From contig NZ_CP016793.1 of the NCBI RefSeq assembly GCF_001701025.1, positions 9,176,001 through 9,240,000 on the forward strand: DNA of 64,000 nt. Reading direction: 5' to 3'. The notes under the pieces were generated by a model. That model made no database searches and was not told the DNA's origin. It saw only the letters and a list, made by a program, of their open reading frames with translations. This stretch comes from Lentzea guizhouensis. GTDB lineage: Bacteria; Actinomycetota; Actinomycetes; Mycobacteriales; Pseudonocardiaceae. A program made the position numbers and the translations under genes. Below, one piece after another: positions 1-9,070 of the stretch. Positions within the stretch are counted from its first letter, which is position 1. Each line of letters opens with the position of its first letter.

Positions 1-355
1 CGCCTGCCGCGGTCGGAGTGGCCTGGCACTTGCCGAGGACCAGCCCGAACCGCTCCTCGGGCAGGTCCGCGGGCGCGGCCACGCCCAGTCCCGCCTGGGT
101 GACCGCCTGCCGGGCGGCGACGAGGGCGAGCCGGGCCGTGCGGTCCAGCCCGGTGTCCTCGGCCGGCAGCTGCGCGTCGATCCACTCGTCGGGCACCTGA
201 CCCGCGAACCTGGCCTCGAACGCGGCGAACCGCTCGTCGTCCACGGCGGTGATGCCGCCCGCGCCCGCGGTGAGCCGTGCCCAGAACTCCTCCGGGTCCC
301 GGCCGACCGCGCAGATCACCCCGACTCCGGTGATGACCACTGGCCGCAGCGCCAT
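1..355 (-). CDS. Beta-ketoacyl-ACP synthase, N-terminal part (runs off the window)
   Basis: The first 118 codons of a FabF/type II PKS ketosynthase are visible. The product opens with MALRPVVITGVGVICAVGRD, the usual first strand of a thiolase-fold condensing enzyme. Such enzymes join a malonyl-ACP unit to a growing acyl chain. The ATG at 355 has a GAGGAGGAG ribosome site just upstream. It is the last visible gene of the minus-strand series KR, ACP, dehydratase, GcvT-like, KS. The catalytic Cys-His-His residues lie beyond the edge, so KS-alpha cannot be told from a chain-length factor here. Ketosynthase superfamily is certain; a role in secondary rather than primary metabolism is inferred from the neighbours. 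Confidence 0.88.
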   Translation of the reverse strand, partial: MALRPVVITGVGVICAVGRDPEEFWARLTAGAGGITAVDDERFAAFEARFAGQVPDEWIDAQLPAEDTGLDRTARLALVAARQAVTQAGLGVAAPADLPEERFGLVLGKCQATPTAAG

Positions 356-402
356 GCTTGCTCCTCCTCGCGACCCCCTGGGCGACCGCCCGGGTGACCA
401 GA

Positions 403-1476
403 TCAGATGATCGGGGTGCTCCAGCTCTTGGGCGTGACGTACGGGCTGGTCAGCGTGATGACCTCGGTGTCGCCGACGGTGAGCGTGAGCCCGGCGGCGG
501 CCAGGTCCGGCGGCAGCCGCAGCAGGCCGAGGGAGGACTTCAGCCCCATGCTGTGCACGGCGTGGACGACCTCGCCGATCTTCTCCCCGCCCACGGTGAC
601 CGGTGTCCCCGGCTCGGGCACCTCGGTGCCGCCGGAGAAGCCGACCGTGCGGCGCTCGGCCGCGCCCTCGAAGGCGGCCACCACGGCGTCACGTCCGATG
701 AACTCGTCCTTGGTGATGTCCACGAGCCAGCCCGCGCCCATCTCCAGCACGTCGACGCCCTCGCCCGCCTCGTGCCGCACGACCGGCTGCCGCACCTCCA
801 GCATCGCCAGCTCCACGGCCTCCTGACCGGCGGGCACGGCGTGCTCCAGCGCCTTGGTCCACAGCCGCTCGGCCGACTCGCGCGGCACCAGCACCTTGTA
901 GCCGTACTCGCCCGTCACGCCGGTGCGGGCGAAGAGGATGTCCACACCGTCCCACTGACTGTCCACAACAGACTCGAACGGCAGCGCGGCCAGCTCACCG
1001 TCGATCAGCCGGCCGACCAGGCCCCACGCGTACGGGCCCTCCAGGCCGAAGAGCGCGTACTCGGCGGTGCGGTCGGTGATGTCCACACCGGACTCGGCGT
1101 GCGCGCGCAGGTGCTCCAGCAGCCGGGTGCCCGCGCCGGTGGAGGACTCCAGCAGCAGGCCGTCCTCCCGGCCCCACACCACGACCTGGTCCACGACGGC
1201 GCCGTCCTCGGCGAGCACCAGGCTCGTCATGCAGCGCTCGGCGGTCAGGTACTCCACGTCGCGCGCCAGCACCTTCTGCGCGAAGTCGATGGCGCCGCTG
1301 CCGGAGAGCTCGATGATCCGCTCCCCGGACAGGTCCAGCAGGGCGGCCCGCTCCCGGATCGCCTCGTACTCGGCGTCGAGCGTGCTGAACCGGAGCGCGA
1401 CCTCGGCGTCCAGGACGGTGCCGTGCACGGCGCCCTCGGGGTGCGCGGCCTTCACCGGCGACGTCAGGGATTCCAT
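403..1476 (-). CDS. GcvT-like (aminomethyltransferase-fold) protein of the PKS operon
   Basis: A 357-residue protein with the layout of the glycine-cleavage T-protein/folate-binding family: an N-terminal folate-domain half with LDLSGERIIELSG and a C-terminal half with GAGWLVDITKDEFIGRD. No gcvH or gcvP lies nearby. It sits 7 bp after the dehydratase gene and 47 bp before the ketosynthase gene, so a role in glycine breakdown is unlikely. My recollection, not shown here, is that GcvT relatives occur in clusters for reducing type II polyketides. The chemistry in such operons is not evident from sequence. A GGAAAGG ribosome site lies inside the 3' end of the upstream gene. Fold assignment is firm, function open. 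Confidence 0.8.
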   Translation of the reverse strand: MESLTSPVKAAHPEGAVHGTVLDAEVALRFSTLDAEYEAIRERAALLDLSGERIIELSGSGAIDFAQKVLARDVEYLTAERCMTSLVLAEDGAVVDQVVVWGREDGLLLESSTGAGTRLLEHLRAHAESGVDITDRTAEYALFGLEGPYAWGLVGRLIDGELAALPFESVVDSQWDGVDILFARTGVTGEYGYKVLVPRESAERLWTKALEHAVPAGQEAVELAMLEVRQPVVRHEAGEGVDVLEMGAGWLVDITKDEFIGRDAVVAAFEGAAERRTVGFSGGTEVPEPGTPVTVGGEKIGEVVHAVHSMGLKSSLGLLRLPPDLAAAGLTLTVGDTEVITLTSPYVTPKSWSTPII

Positions 1477-1483
1477 TGTCGTG

Positions 1484-1963
1484 TCAAACCTTTCCGGTAG
1501 GGCTGGTGGCTGCCGGGTCGGCGATGGTGATGGTGCCCTCGGCGGCGACCTGGCCGTCGACCCTGGCGCTCACCTTGAACTCGCTGAAGGCCCGGCCTCC
1601 CGCCGTGCGGTCGGCGGTGAGGACGAGCTGGTCCCCCGGCACGACGGGGCGGCGGAACCGCATCGCCCGCACGCCCGCGAGGTAGCCGATCGGCCCCGCG
1701 CCGGCGAGGGCGAACACCACGCCGGCGAGCTGGGCCATCGCCTCGACGACGATCACGCCCGGAAGCACGGCCGCTGTCGGGAAGTGCCCCTGGAACCACA
1801 TCTCCGTGGCCGCGACGTTCTTGATCCCGACCGCGCCGACGCCGGGCTCGACCTTCTCGACCCGGTCGATCAGCAGGAAGGGCCATCGATGCGGCAAGAT
1901 CTCCCGGAGCTGGTCGTTGGTCAGTGACGTCCCCGCCCGCACGGGCTCCCGGGTCGTGGTCAT
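1484..1963 (-). CDS. FabZ-like 3-hydroxyacyl-ACP dehydratase
   Basis: A 159-residue hot-dog-fold dehydratase. The family motifs are intact: LPHRWPFLLIDR carries the catalytic His (about residue 25), and GHFPTAAVLPGV followed by VVEAMAQL carries the catalytic Glu (about residue 74). It should remove water from 3-hydroxyacyl-ACP to give the trans-2-enoyl thioester. The ATG overlaps the stop of the ACP gene (ATGA), so the two are translationally coupled. No enoyl reductase is visible, which would leave double bonds in the chain and favour a polyene-like product; that is inference. A longer open frame runs upstream to 2218 but only through ACP sequence in another frame. Confidence 0.9.
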   Translation of the reverse strand: MTTTREPVRAGTSLTNDQLREILPHRWPFLLIDRVEKVEPGVGAVGIKNVAATEMWFQGHFPTAAVLPGVIVVEAMAQLAGVVFALAGAGPIGYLAGVRAMRFRRPVVPGDQLVLTADRTAGGRAFSEFKVSARVDGQVAAEGTITIADPAATSPTGKV

Positions 1964-2283
1964 GCCGAACCGGCCGGCGCCTGCTCGACCAGGGCCGGGT
2001 TCACGTGGTCGGCCAGGCGCGACACCGAACCGAACACCGACATGTCGCTGTCGTAGAGGGCAACACCGAACTCGGCCTCGATCGCCACGTACAGCTCCAG
2101 CACGTCGAGGCTGTCCAACTCCAGTCCGCGGCCGAACAGCGGCTGGTCGTCGGTGATCCACGCGGGCTCGATCGGCAGGTCGAGCCGCGAGACGATCATC
2201 TTCTTGATCTGGGCGCACGTGTCGTGCCGGGCGGCCGCCGTGGCGCGCAGTTCGTCGAGGGTCACGCTTGTCCTTCCGTCCAC
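1960..2283 (-). CDS. Acyl carrier protein
   Basis: A small acidic protein of 107 residues with the phosphopantetheine site GLELDSLDVLEL; the modified Ser is about residue 58. It would tether the growing chain for the ketosynthase, ketoreductase and dehydratase encoded around it. The GTG at 2283 has GGAG six bases upstream. A second in-frame GTG six codons later follows a GGAAGG and would give a 101-residue protein closer to the usual ACP length, so the start is not settled. It lies 37 bp after the ketoreductase gene and its stop overlaps the dehydratase start. Confidence 0.93.
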   Translation of the reverse strand: MDGRTSVTLDELRATAAARHDTCAQIKKMIVSRLDLPIEPAWITDDQPLFGRGLELDSLDVLELYVAIEAEFGVALYDSDMSVFGSVSRLADHVNPALVEQAPAGSA

Positions 2284-2320
2284 TGGGTACTCCGGCTCGC
2301 TGGTTCTTCCGGCTCGGGGG

Positions 2321-3067
2321 TCAGCCGAGCCCGCCGCCGTTGGCGACGAACGTCTCGCTGGTGATGTAGGACGCCTTGTCGGAAGCCAGGAACGTGACCA
2401 GGTTCGCGATCTCCTCCGGACGGCCCATGCGGCCGAGCCGGATGCGCGAGGCGTAGCCGTCGCGCAGCTTCGCGGGGATGACCTTGGTCATGTCGGTTTC
2501 GACGAATCCCGGCGCCACCACGTTGACGCGCACGCCGTGCGGAGCGGCCTCGTAGGACAGCGCCTTGGTGAACGCGATGATCGCGCCCTTGGACGCGACG
2601 TAGTTGGTCTGGCCGGGGAAGCCGCCGTCCAGGCCGCTCGCGGAGCTGAGGGTCACGATCGCGCCGCGCCGCTGGTGCTGCATGATGCGCATCGCCTCGC
2701 GGCAGGCCAGGAACGTGCCGTGCACGTTGATGTCCATCGTCTCGCGGAACTGGGCGCTGCTCATCGCGACCAGGTGCCGGTCCCGCGTCACGCCCGCGCT
2801 GGTGACCAGCACGTCGAGCCTGCCGTGCTCGGAGCGCACGGAGCGGAACAGCTCGCGCACCGCGTCCTCGTCGGTCACGTCGGCCCGCACCGCGCTCGCG
2901 CTGCCGCCGTTCTGCTCGACCTGCGCGACCAGCTCCTTGGCCTGTTCCTCCGAGCGCGAGTAGTTGACCACGACGTGCACACCGTGAGCCGCCAGGTCGA
3001 CCACGACAGCCCGCCCGATCCCGCGCGACCCGCCGGTGACCACGGCGACCGATCCTTCGGCGAACAT
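2321..3067 (-). CDS. FabG-like 3-oxoacyl-ACP reductase (SDR ketoreductase)
   Basis: A classical short-chain dehydrogenase of 248 residues. The NADPH-binding motif TGGSRGIG is at residues 11-18, the catalytic Ser near 141, and NYVASKG supplies Tyr155 and Lys159. It should reduce the 3-keto group of the ACP-bound chain before dehydration. The ATG at 3067 has GGGAGGGACC directly upstream; the open frame extends further but without a ribosome site. The family NNAG-type motif reads TSAG. It is the first gene of the minus-strand PKS operon, divergent from the monooxygenase gene. Confidence 0.93.
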   Translation of the reverse strand: MFAEGSVAVVTGGSRGIGRAVVVDLAAHGVHVVVNYSRSEEQAKELVAQVEQNGGSASAVRADVTDEDAVRELFRSVRSEHGRLDVLVTSAGVTRDRHLVAMSSAQFRETMDINVHGTFLACREAMRIMQHQRRGAIVTLSSASGLDGGFPGQTNYVASKGAIIAFTKALSYEAAPHGVRVNVVAPGFVETDMTKVIPAKLRDGYASRIRLGRMGRPEEIANLVTFLASDKASYITSETFVANGGGLG

Positions 3068-3209
3068 GGTCCCTCCCCACGTTGTCCAAGGCTTGCCCGC
3101 TGCGCACGCCGTCGTTCGGCGCAACGCTACTGACCTGCGACTTCAGTGCCATATCACTTCGATATCCGCCTCCTTGACGTCCCCGCGGCGGTGTCGCAGG
3201 CTCCTGCGC
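3068..3209. promoter_or_regulatory. Divergent promoter region between ketoreductase and monooxygenase genes
   Basis: A 142-bp gap separates the starts of two oppositely directed genes, so it must hold promoters for the PKS operon (leftward) and the FAD monooxygenase (rightward). I see no convincing -35/-10 pair. The TTAGGGG dyads found elsewhere in the cluster are absent. Confidence 0.5.
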
Positions 3210-4820
3210 ATGGCTGACTTCGAGGTCGACGTCCTGATCGTGGGTGGTGGCCCGGTCGGCCTCGCCGCGTCGATCGAGTGCTCCCGGCACGGGTTGACGT
3301 CGCTGCTGGTGGAGCGGCATCCCGGGACGTCGATCTTCCCCAAGGCGCGCCTGGTGTCCACCCGCACGATGGAGCTGGTGCGGGCGTGGGGACTGGCGGA
3401 GGAGGTCGAGCGCGTCGGCCTGCCGCGCGAGGACAGCCTGGCCGTCGGTGTCGGCTCCTCGCTGACCGCGGCCGACTTCCACCGCGAGGTCGCCCCGGTC
3501 GCCGAGGACGCGCCGCACAGCCCCACGTACACCTACATCTGCGCGCAGGACAGGTTCGAGGTGGTGCTGCGAGACCTGGCCGAGAGCTCGCCCGGCTCGG
3601 ACGTCAGGTTCTCCACCACCCTCACGTCCCTGGACCAGGACGAGTCCGGTGTGGACGCGGTGGTGGAGTCCGCGTCCGGGCGCGCCGTCGTGCGCGCCCG
3701 CTACGCCATCGCGGCCGACGGCGGGCGCAGCACCGTGCGCGAGCGGCTCGGCATCGGCGTCGAGGGCCCGCCACCACTCGGGCACATGATCAGCATCATG
3801 TTCGACGCCGACCTGGTGCCGCTGCTGACCGACAGGATGTGCGCGCTGTACTTCATCCGCAGCGCGATCCCGTGCGCGGTGGAGGCGGTGGACAACCAGC
3901 GGCGCTGGATCATCCAGACCGGCTACGACCCGGCGGAGGGTGGCAGCGAAGCCGATTTCACGCCCGAGTTCTGCGTGCAGGTGGTGCGCGAGGCCGTCGG
4001 CGTACCGGACCTGGACGTCGAACTGGTCGGCGTGATGCCGTGGCTGCAACAGGCGGTGACCGCGACGCGCTTCCGCTCGGGCCGGGTGTTCCTGGCGGGC
4101 GACTCGGCGCACGTGTCGACGCCGCAGGGCGGGTTCGGGATGAACTGCGGCATCCAGGACGCGCACAACCTGGTGTGGAAGCTGGCGGCGGTGCTGTCGG
4201 GCACGGCCGGCGAGGCTCTGCTCGACACCTACGACGCCGAGCGGCACCCGATCGGCGAGCGCACCGTCGGCGAGAGCCTGGCGAACGCCTTCATCACGTT
4301 CCAGATGATGGAGGGCAAGCTGTCCATGAAGGAGGCCATCACGCAGCAGGCGGGCCGGCGCAGCTGCGAGGGCCTGGTCCTCGGCTTCCACTACGACTCC
4401 GCCGCCGTCGTGCCGGACGGCACCGACGCACCGGTGGTCGAGGACCCCTACCGGACGTACGCGCCGACCGCGCGACCGGGCCACCGCGCGCCGCACCTGC
4501 CCCTGACCCGGGGTGCGGAGAGCTTGTCCACATTGGACCTGTTCGGTGCGGGGCTCGTCCTGCTCACCCCGGCGGGCAGCGGCTGGGCGCAGGCGGCGAA
4601 GGAGGTCGGCTCCCGGACCGGCGTGGCGATCACGGCGGTCGAGGTGTCGGCCGACGGCTCGACCGCGGTGGTGTCACCGGACTGGGCCTCGGTCTACGGC
4701 GTGGGTGCGGTGGGCGCGGTGCTGGTGCGGCCGGACGGTCACGTGGCCTGGCGCAGCACGGCTGCCGCGTCGGCGGACGCGCTGACGGCGGCGGTCGACG
4801 CCGTTCTCGCACGTGGGTGA
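3210..4820 (+). CDS. FAD-dependent aromatic/polyketide hydroxylase (PHBH/RdmE-like)
   Basis: A 536-residue class A flavoprotein monooxygenase. The dinucleotide fold GGGPVG is at residues 12-17, and the second FAD motif VFLAGDSAHVSTPQGG lies near residue 290. The C-terminal 130 residues match the thioredoxin-like tail of polyketide hydroxylases of the RdmE/MtmOII kind. It would use NAD(P)H and O2 to hydroxylate an aromatic or polyene intermediate. The start is the ATG at 3210, where the conserved MADFEVDVLIVGGG begins; the frame is open further upstream but only through the intergenic region. It converges on the SARP gene. Confidence 0.9.
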   Translation: MADFEVDVLIVGGGPVGLAASIECSRHGLTSLLVERHPGTSIFPKARLVSTRTMELVRAWGLAEEVERVGLPREDSLAVGVGSSLTAADFHREVAPVAEDAPHSPTYTYICAQDRFEVVLRDLAESSPGSDVRFSTTLTSLDQDESGVDAVVESASGRAVVRARYAIAADGGRSTVRERLGIGVEGPPPLGHMISIMFDADLVPLLTDRMCALYFIRSAIPCAVEAVDNQRRWIIQTGYDPAEGGSEADFTPEFCVQVVREAVGVPDLDVELVGVMPWLQQAVTATRFRSGRVFLAGDSAHVSTPQGGFGMNCGIQDAHNLVWKLAAVLSGTAGEALLDTYDAERHPIGERTVGESLANAFITFQMMEGKLSMKEAITQQAGRRSCEGLVLGFHYDSAAVVPDGTDAPVVEDPYRTYAPTARPGHRAPHLPLTRGAESLSTLDLFGAGLVLLTPAGSGWAQAAKEVGSRTGVAITAVEVSADGSTAVVSPDWASVYGVGAVGAVLVRPDGHVAWRSTAAASADALTAAVDAVLARG

Positions 4821-4900
4821 CCGGCCTGCTGCGGCGCACACCGGTCGGACGGGCAGGAGGACCACGCGGCCCGCTACGACACGCATCGGCCGAGCGGCGG

Positions 4901-4999
4901 CACCGGTCAAGCCGGCAGCACCGGTCAAGCGGGCAGCACCGATCAGCCAGGCACACCGGTCAAGCGGGCACGCCGGTCAAGCGGGCACGCCGGTCAGCC
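4901..4999. repeat. Tandem repeat, about six 17-18-bp units
   Basis: Units of the form caccggtcaagcgggca follow one another with small changes; the third unit reads caccgatcagccaggca. The array lies between the ends of the convergent monooxygenase and SARP genes and overlaps the last codons of the SARP frame. It may have altered the SARP C-terminus. Confidence 0.75.
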
Positions 5000-6445
5000 A
5001 TCGACGGTCCTGGCGGTGCGGTGCTGTCCGGACGCCCGCCGCCGCGCGGCGCAGCGGCAGTGGGAAGCCGTCCGCCGAGCCGACGATCCTGCTCGCCTCA
5101 CCGCCTTCCTCGGCCACCCAGTCGTGCCCGAGCAGCATGGTCAGCAGCTGCCACGACTCCTCCGCCGTCAGCGGTTCCAGGAACGCCCGGTGCGCGCCCT
5201 GACGGGCGACCAGCTCGTCCATCGGGTGTCTGCTGGTGACGATGGCCCTGGTGTGCGCGCCGCTGGGGAGCAACGGCCGGACCTGGGCGTGGTCCACCGC
5301 ACCTTCCAGCACGACCAGCACGCGCTTGTGCGCCACCGTGCTGCGGTACAGCGCGACCTTCTCCCCCGGATCGTCCGGAATGGACGCCGCGGTCACGCCG
5401 AGCGCCCGCAGGAACCGGTCCAGCAGCACGGCCTGCGGTACCGGGCGGCCGAAGTCGTCCACCAGGTCCGCGTGCAGCTGCCCGTCCGGGAAGCGGTCCA
5501 GGCGGTGGTGCGCCCAGCGCAGCGCCAGCGCCGTCTTGCCCACCTCACCAGGACCCGACAGCACGACCACGCCGGGCACGTCGGGGCCCGCCGCGAGAGC
5601 GGCGTCCAGCTCGGCCAGCTCGGCCGACCGACCGGCGAACGGCAGGACCTGGCGCGGCAGCTGGGACGGCGCCGCCCGGCACCTCGGCACGGACCGGCGC
5701 GAGCAGCGCCGGTGCGTCACGCAGCACCTGCTCGTGCAGTTCCCGCAGTTCCGGACCGGGCTCCAGGCCGATCTGCTCGACCAGCACCCGCCGGGCGTCC
5801 TGGTAGGTGCGCAGCGCGTCGGCCCGCCGGCCCGACCGGTACTGGGCCAGCATCAGCTGCGCCCGCGCCCGCTCGCGCAGCGGGTGTTCCGCCACCACCG
5901 CGGCCAGGTCCTTGCCGACCCGGTGGTGCAGCCCGAGCCGCAGCTCCAGCTCGGCGCACGCCTCCACCGCGTCCAACCGCGCGGACTGCAGCGACACCGC
6001 TTCCGCGCGCAGACCGGGCAGGTCCTCGAACGGCACACCGCGCCACAACCCCAACGCCTCGCGGAACAGCGCCGCGGCGCCCGCCACGTCACCACTCGCC
6101 GCGCGCGGCCGAGCCCGGCCGACGAGTCCGTTGAACCGCAACCAGTCCACGGCGTCCTCGTCCAGCCGCGCCACGTAGCCGGGCTCGCGGTGTCGATGGC
6201 CCGGCCCGACTCGCCGAGCGCACGCCGCAGCCGGACACGCAGATCGCGACCTGACCGCGCGCTGCTGGCCGGTCGCCGTGCCACACCGCCTCGATGAGCC
6301 GGTCCACGCTGACCACCCGGTTGGCGTCGAACACCAGCCGCGCCAGCACCGCGCGCTCGCGGGGACCGCCCACCCGCTCCTCCACGCCACCGCGCAGGAA
6401 CCGGATCGGGCCCAGCACGCCGAACTCGGCCGGGGCGGGGGTCAA
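4977..6445 (-). pseudogene. SARP-family pathway regulator, broken by several frame changes
   Basis: Three domains are readable but in different frames. A winged-helix trans_reg_C part (FGVLGPIRFLRGG) runs from a TTG start at 6445 to about 6250. A bacterial transcriptional activation domain (YVARLDEDAVDWLRFNGLV onward) covers about 6183-5560. An NB-ARC-like ATPase start (VVVLSGPGEVGKTALALRW) lies between 5720 and 4977. A short LRRALGESGRAIDTASP piece in yet another frame joins the first two. At least three indels are needed to restore one protein. Intact SARPs activate antibiotic clusters by binding heptamer repeats near -35. The tail is shorter than in AfsR-like proteins. Assembly error and real inactivation are both possible. 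Confidence 0.8.
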
Positions 6446-7657
6446 CGCGACCGCGCCAGGTGCTTCTCGACCTCGTCGGCGGCGCGCGCACCGCCGCTCC
6501 TGCGACGGCCTTGCGCATGAGGTCCGACCTGGCCGCGATCTCCTGGTCGCCGAGCACCGACGTGACCGCGTCGACCAGCGTCGCGGGCGTGAGGTCGGCG
6601 GGGTCGAGCACGGTGCCGAGGCCCAGCTCGCGGACCCGCCACCCGGTGGGCCGGTCGAGCGCGGAACCCGGCACGCACACCATCGGCGTGCCCGACCGCA
6701 GCGCCTCCATCACGGTGCCCATGCCGGCGTGGGTGACGCACAGGGCCGCGTGCTCCAGCACCGCCACGTGCGGCACGAAGTCGTGCACCTCGACGTTGGG
6801 CGGCAGGTCGCCGAGCGAGGCGCGGTCCACACCGCCGCCGGTGGTCATCACCGCGTCCACGGCCGACCGCGGAACGCTTCGACGCACGTGCGGAAGAAAT
6901 CCGCGTCCTCGTTGAACACCGCGCCGAGCGACACCAGCACCACGGGCAGGTCGTCGGCGGGCGGCGTCCACGCCCCGAGGAAGCTGCGGTCGCCGACGCA
7001 CGGCCCGACGAACGCGAACCGCTCGTCGAAGGTCTCGCCCGCGTACTGGAACTCCCGCGGCACGGTGACCAGGCTCAGCGGCGGCACCTCGAACCACACC
7101 TCGTGCGGCGCGGCGGTCACCCCGTAGCGGGCGCACAGCGCACCGATGCGACCCATCGTGGCGCCGACCCACTCGGGCATCTCCTTCGGCCGCTCCGCGG
7201 CCGGGCGCTCGGCGGCGTCGGATTCGGGGTTGTACATGGCGTTGAGGAAGGAGAAGTGCTCGTTGGAGGCGAACACCGGGATCACCTGCGTGGCGGGGAG
7301 ATCCCAGTGCCGGGCCAGCACACGGGCCGCGTAGAGCACCGAGGTGTCGTAGACCAGGCAGTCCGGCCGGTCGCCGTCGAGCTCGGCCGTCGCGGTGGCG
7401 AGCATGGCCTCGCTCTCGTCGAGCAGCACGCCCATCAGGTAGCCGGGATCGTTCGCCACGCGGGCGAAGTCGGCGTCGCGGTACCGGGACGGGTAGGTCA
7501 CGACGGTGGCGCCGGCCTCGGTGACGATCTCCGCCATGCTCGGCGCGGTCAGGTAGGTGACCCGGTGCCCGCGCGCGGCCAGTTCGGTGACCACCGCGAG
7601 GTTCGGGATGACGTGCCCGTGATCCGGGTGGCACATGAACAGGAAATGCCGCGACAT
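6442..7657 (-). pseudogene. MGT/YjiC-type glycosyltransferase, frame interrupted twice
   Basis: This is a GT-B natural-product glycosyltransferase. The N-terminal acceptor domain [19 protein letters not shown] starts at the ATG at 7657. The C-terminal nucleotide-sugar domain contains EHAALCVTHAGMGTVMEA, the family donor motif. The frame changes near 6865 and again near 6495; one missing base at each point would restore a protein of about 400 residues ending at 6442. It would attach the aminosugar made by the neighbouring genes to the polyketide. Its stop overlaps the start of the SARP frame. The clean family match on both sides of each break favours sequencing indels, but this cannot be settled here. 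Confidence 0.85.
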
Positions 7658-7843
7658 TTGTCGTCCTCGCCCCGATTGTTGTGCTGGAATCCGGCGACCC
7701 TGCCGGGAGCGTGGTCACCGTAAAGGGCCCGGAAGCGGCCTGGACACCCCTACTCCCCCTGTTCCCCTGCCGCTCGACGGCCGCGGACGGACGAGTGGCC
7801 GTGCGCCCCCTGCGGACTGCGCAAGCCACCCTGACCTGCAGAT

Positions 7844-7859
7844 TAGGGGTTACCCCCTA
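7844..7859. promoter_or_regulatory. TAGGGG-N4-CCCCTA dyad, candidate pathway-regulator site
   Basis: A perfect inverted repeat in the divergent gap between the glycosyltransferase and aminotransferase genes, about 55 bp before the aminotransferase ATG. The extended half-site TTAGGGG recurs twice upstream of the epimerase gene. The shared element suggests common control by a cluster regulator; which one is not shown. Confidence 0.5.
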
Positions 7860-7914
7860 CCCGGGGGCCAGACCTAGGCTGGCCGGGAAGCCGACCACAG
7901 CGAAAGGGCTGCCG

Positions 7915-9024
7915 ATGGCCACGCTCGTCTGGGACTACTCGCGCGAATACGAATTGGAGCGCAAGGACATACTCGACGCGGTCGAGACGGTGTTCTCCTC
8001 CGGCCGGCTCGTCCTCGGGCCGAGCGTGTCGTCCTTCGAGGCGGAGTTCGCGGCCTACCACGGAGTCGCCCACTGCGTCGGCGTGGACAACGGCACGAAC
8101 GCCATCCGCCTGGCCCTCCAGGCGCTCGGCGTCGGCCGCGGCGACGAGGTGGTCACGGTGGCCAACACCGCCGCGCCGACCGTGCTGGCGATCGACGCCG
8201 TCGGCGCCACACCGGTGTTCGTCGACGTGGACCCGGACACCTACCTGATGGACGTCGCCCAGGTGGCTTCGGTGATCACACCGCGCACCAAAGCCCTGCT
8301 GCCGGTGCACTTGTACGGCCAGTGCGTGGACATGGAACCGTTGCAGGAGCTCGCACGGCGACACGGCCTGCTGGTGCTGGAGGACTGCGCCCAGGCGCAC
8401 GGCGCGCGCCACCACGGCCGGGTGGCCGGGTCGATGGGCGACGCCGCCGCGTTCTCCTTCTACCCCACCAAGGTGCTCGGCGCCTACGGCGACGGCGGCG
8501 CGACGATCACCGACAACCCGGAGGTGGACGCGAACCTGCGCCGCCACCGCTACTACGGCATGGAGAAGACCTACTACGTCGTGGAGACGCCCGGCCACAA
8601 CTGCCGGCTCGACGAGGTGCAGGCGGAGATCCTGCGCCGCAAGCTCGTCCGCCTGGACGACTACGTCGCGGCGCGGCAGGCGGTGGCCGCGCGGTACGCG
8701 GAGGCGCTGGCGGACACCGACCTGGTGCTGCCCGCGACCGCACCGGGCAACACGCACGTGCACTACGTCCACGTGGTGCGCCACCCGCGGCGCGACGACA
8801 TCCTGGAACGCTTGAAGGCGCACGACATCCACCTGAACATCAGCTACCCGTGGCCGGTGCACACCATGACCGGTTTCGCGCACCTGGGCTACGCCGAGGG
8901 CAGCCTGCCGGTGACCGAGCGGGTGGCCGGCGAGATCTTCTCGCTGCCGATGTACCCGTCGCTGCCCCAGGAGACGCAGGAGCACGTGGTGGACGCGCTC
9001 AAGCAGGTGCTGGCGACGCTCTGA
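7915..9024 (+). CDS. NDP-hexose 3-aminotransferase (DegT/DnrJ/EryC1 family, EvaB-like)
   Basis: A 369-residue PLP-dependent sugar aminotransferase. The PLP lysine is Lys186 in [15 protein letters not shown], and [10 protein letters not shown] is the conserved Asp-containing segment. With a 2,3-dehydratase and a C-methyltransferase nearby it most likely installs the 3-amino group on a TDP-3,4-diketo-2,6-dideoxyhexose, as EvaB does for (epi)vancosamine. The ATG at 7915 is chosen because [16 protein letters not shown] matches family N-termini; the open frame extends upstream only through the promoter region. It is the only cluster sugar gene on the plus strand and converges on the dehydratase gene. 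Confidence 0.92.
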   Translation: MATLVWDYSREYELERKDILDAVETVFSSGRLVLGPSVSSFEAEFAAYHGVAHCVGVDNGTNAIRLALQALGVGRGDEVVTVANTAAPTVLAIDAVGATPVFVDVDPDTYLMDVAQVASVITPRTKALLPVHLYGQCVDMEPLQELARRHGLLVLEDCAQAHGARHHGRVAGSMGDAAAFSFYPTKVLGAYGDGGATITDNPEVDANLRRHRYYGMEKTYYVVETPGHNCRLDEVQAEILRRKLVRLDDYVAARQAVAARYAEALADTDLVLPATAPGNTHVHYVHVVRHPRRDDILERLKAHDIHLNISYPWPVHTMTGFAHLGYAEGSLPVTERVAGEIFSLPMYPSLPQETQEHVVDALKQVLATL

Positions 9025-9029
9025 CCGGG

Positions 9030-9062
9030 CCGGTGGCGGGCGGCGGTACCCGTCCCCACCGG
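9030..9062. terminator. Hairpin between convergent genes
   Basis: A CCGGTGG...CCACCGG stem with an inner CGGG/CCCG pair lies in the 46-bp gap between the ends of the aminotransferase and 2,3-dehydratase genes. It could serve both strands. There is no T-run. Confidence 0.5.
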
Positions 9063-9070
9063 ACCCGACC

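Noticed and set aside
358..1500. A 380-codon plus-strand frame opposite the GcvT-like gene
   Set aside because: It is rich in Arg, Gly and His with no domain, and simply mirrors the GC-rich third positions of the real minus-strand gene.
2262..4496. A 744-codon minus-strand frame across the monooxygenase and ketoreductase genes
   Set aside because: It is antisense to the well-supported FAD monooxygenase and out of frame with the ketoreductase; composition is typical of a shadow frame.
4901..4999. CRISPR-like array
   Set aside because: Units are contiguous 17-18-bp tandem repeats without unique spacers, and no cas genes are nearby.
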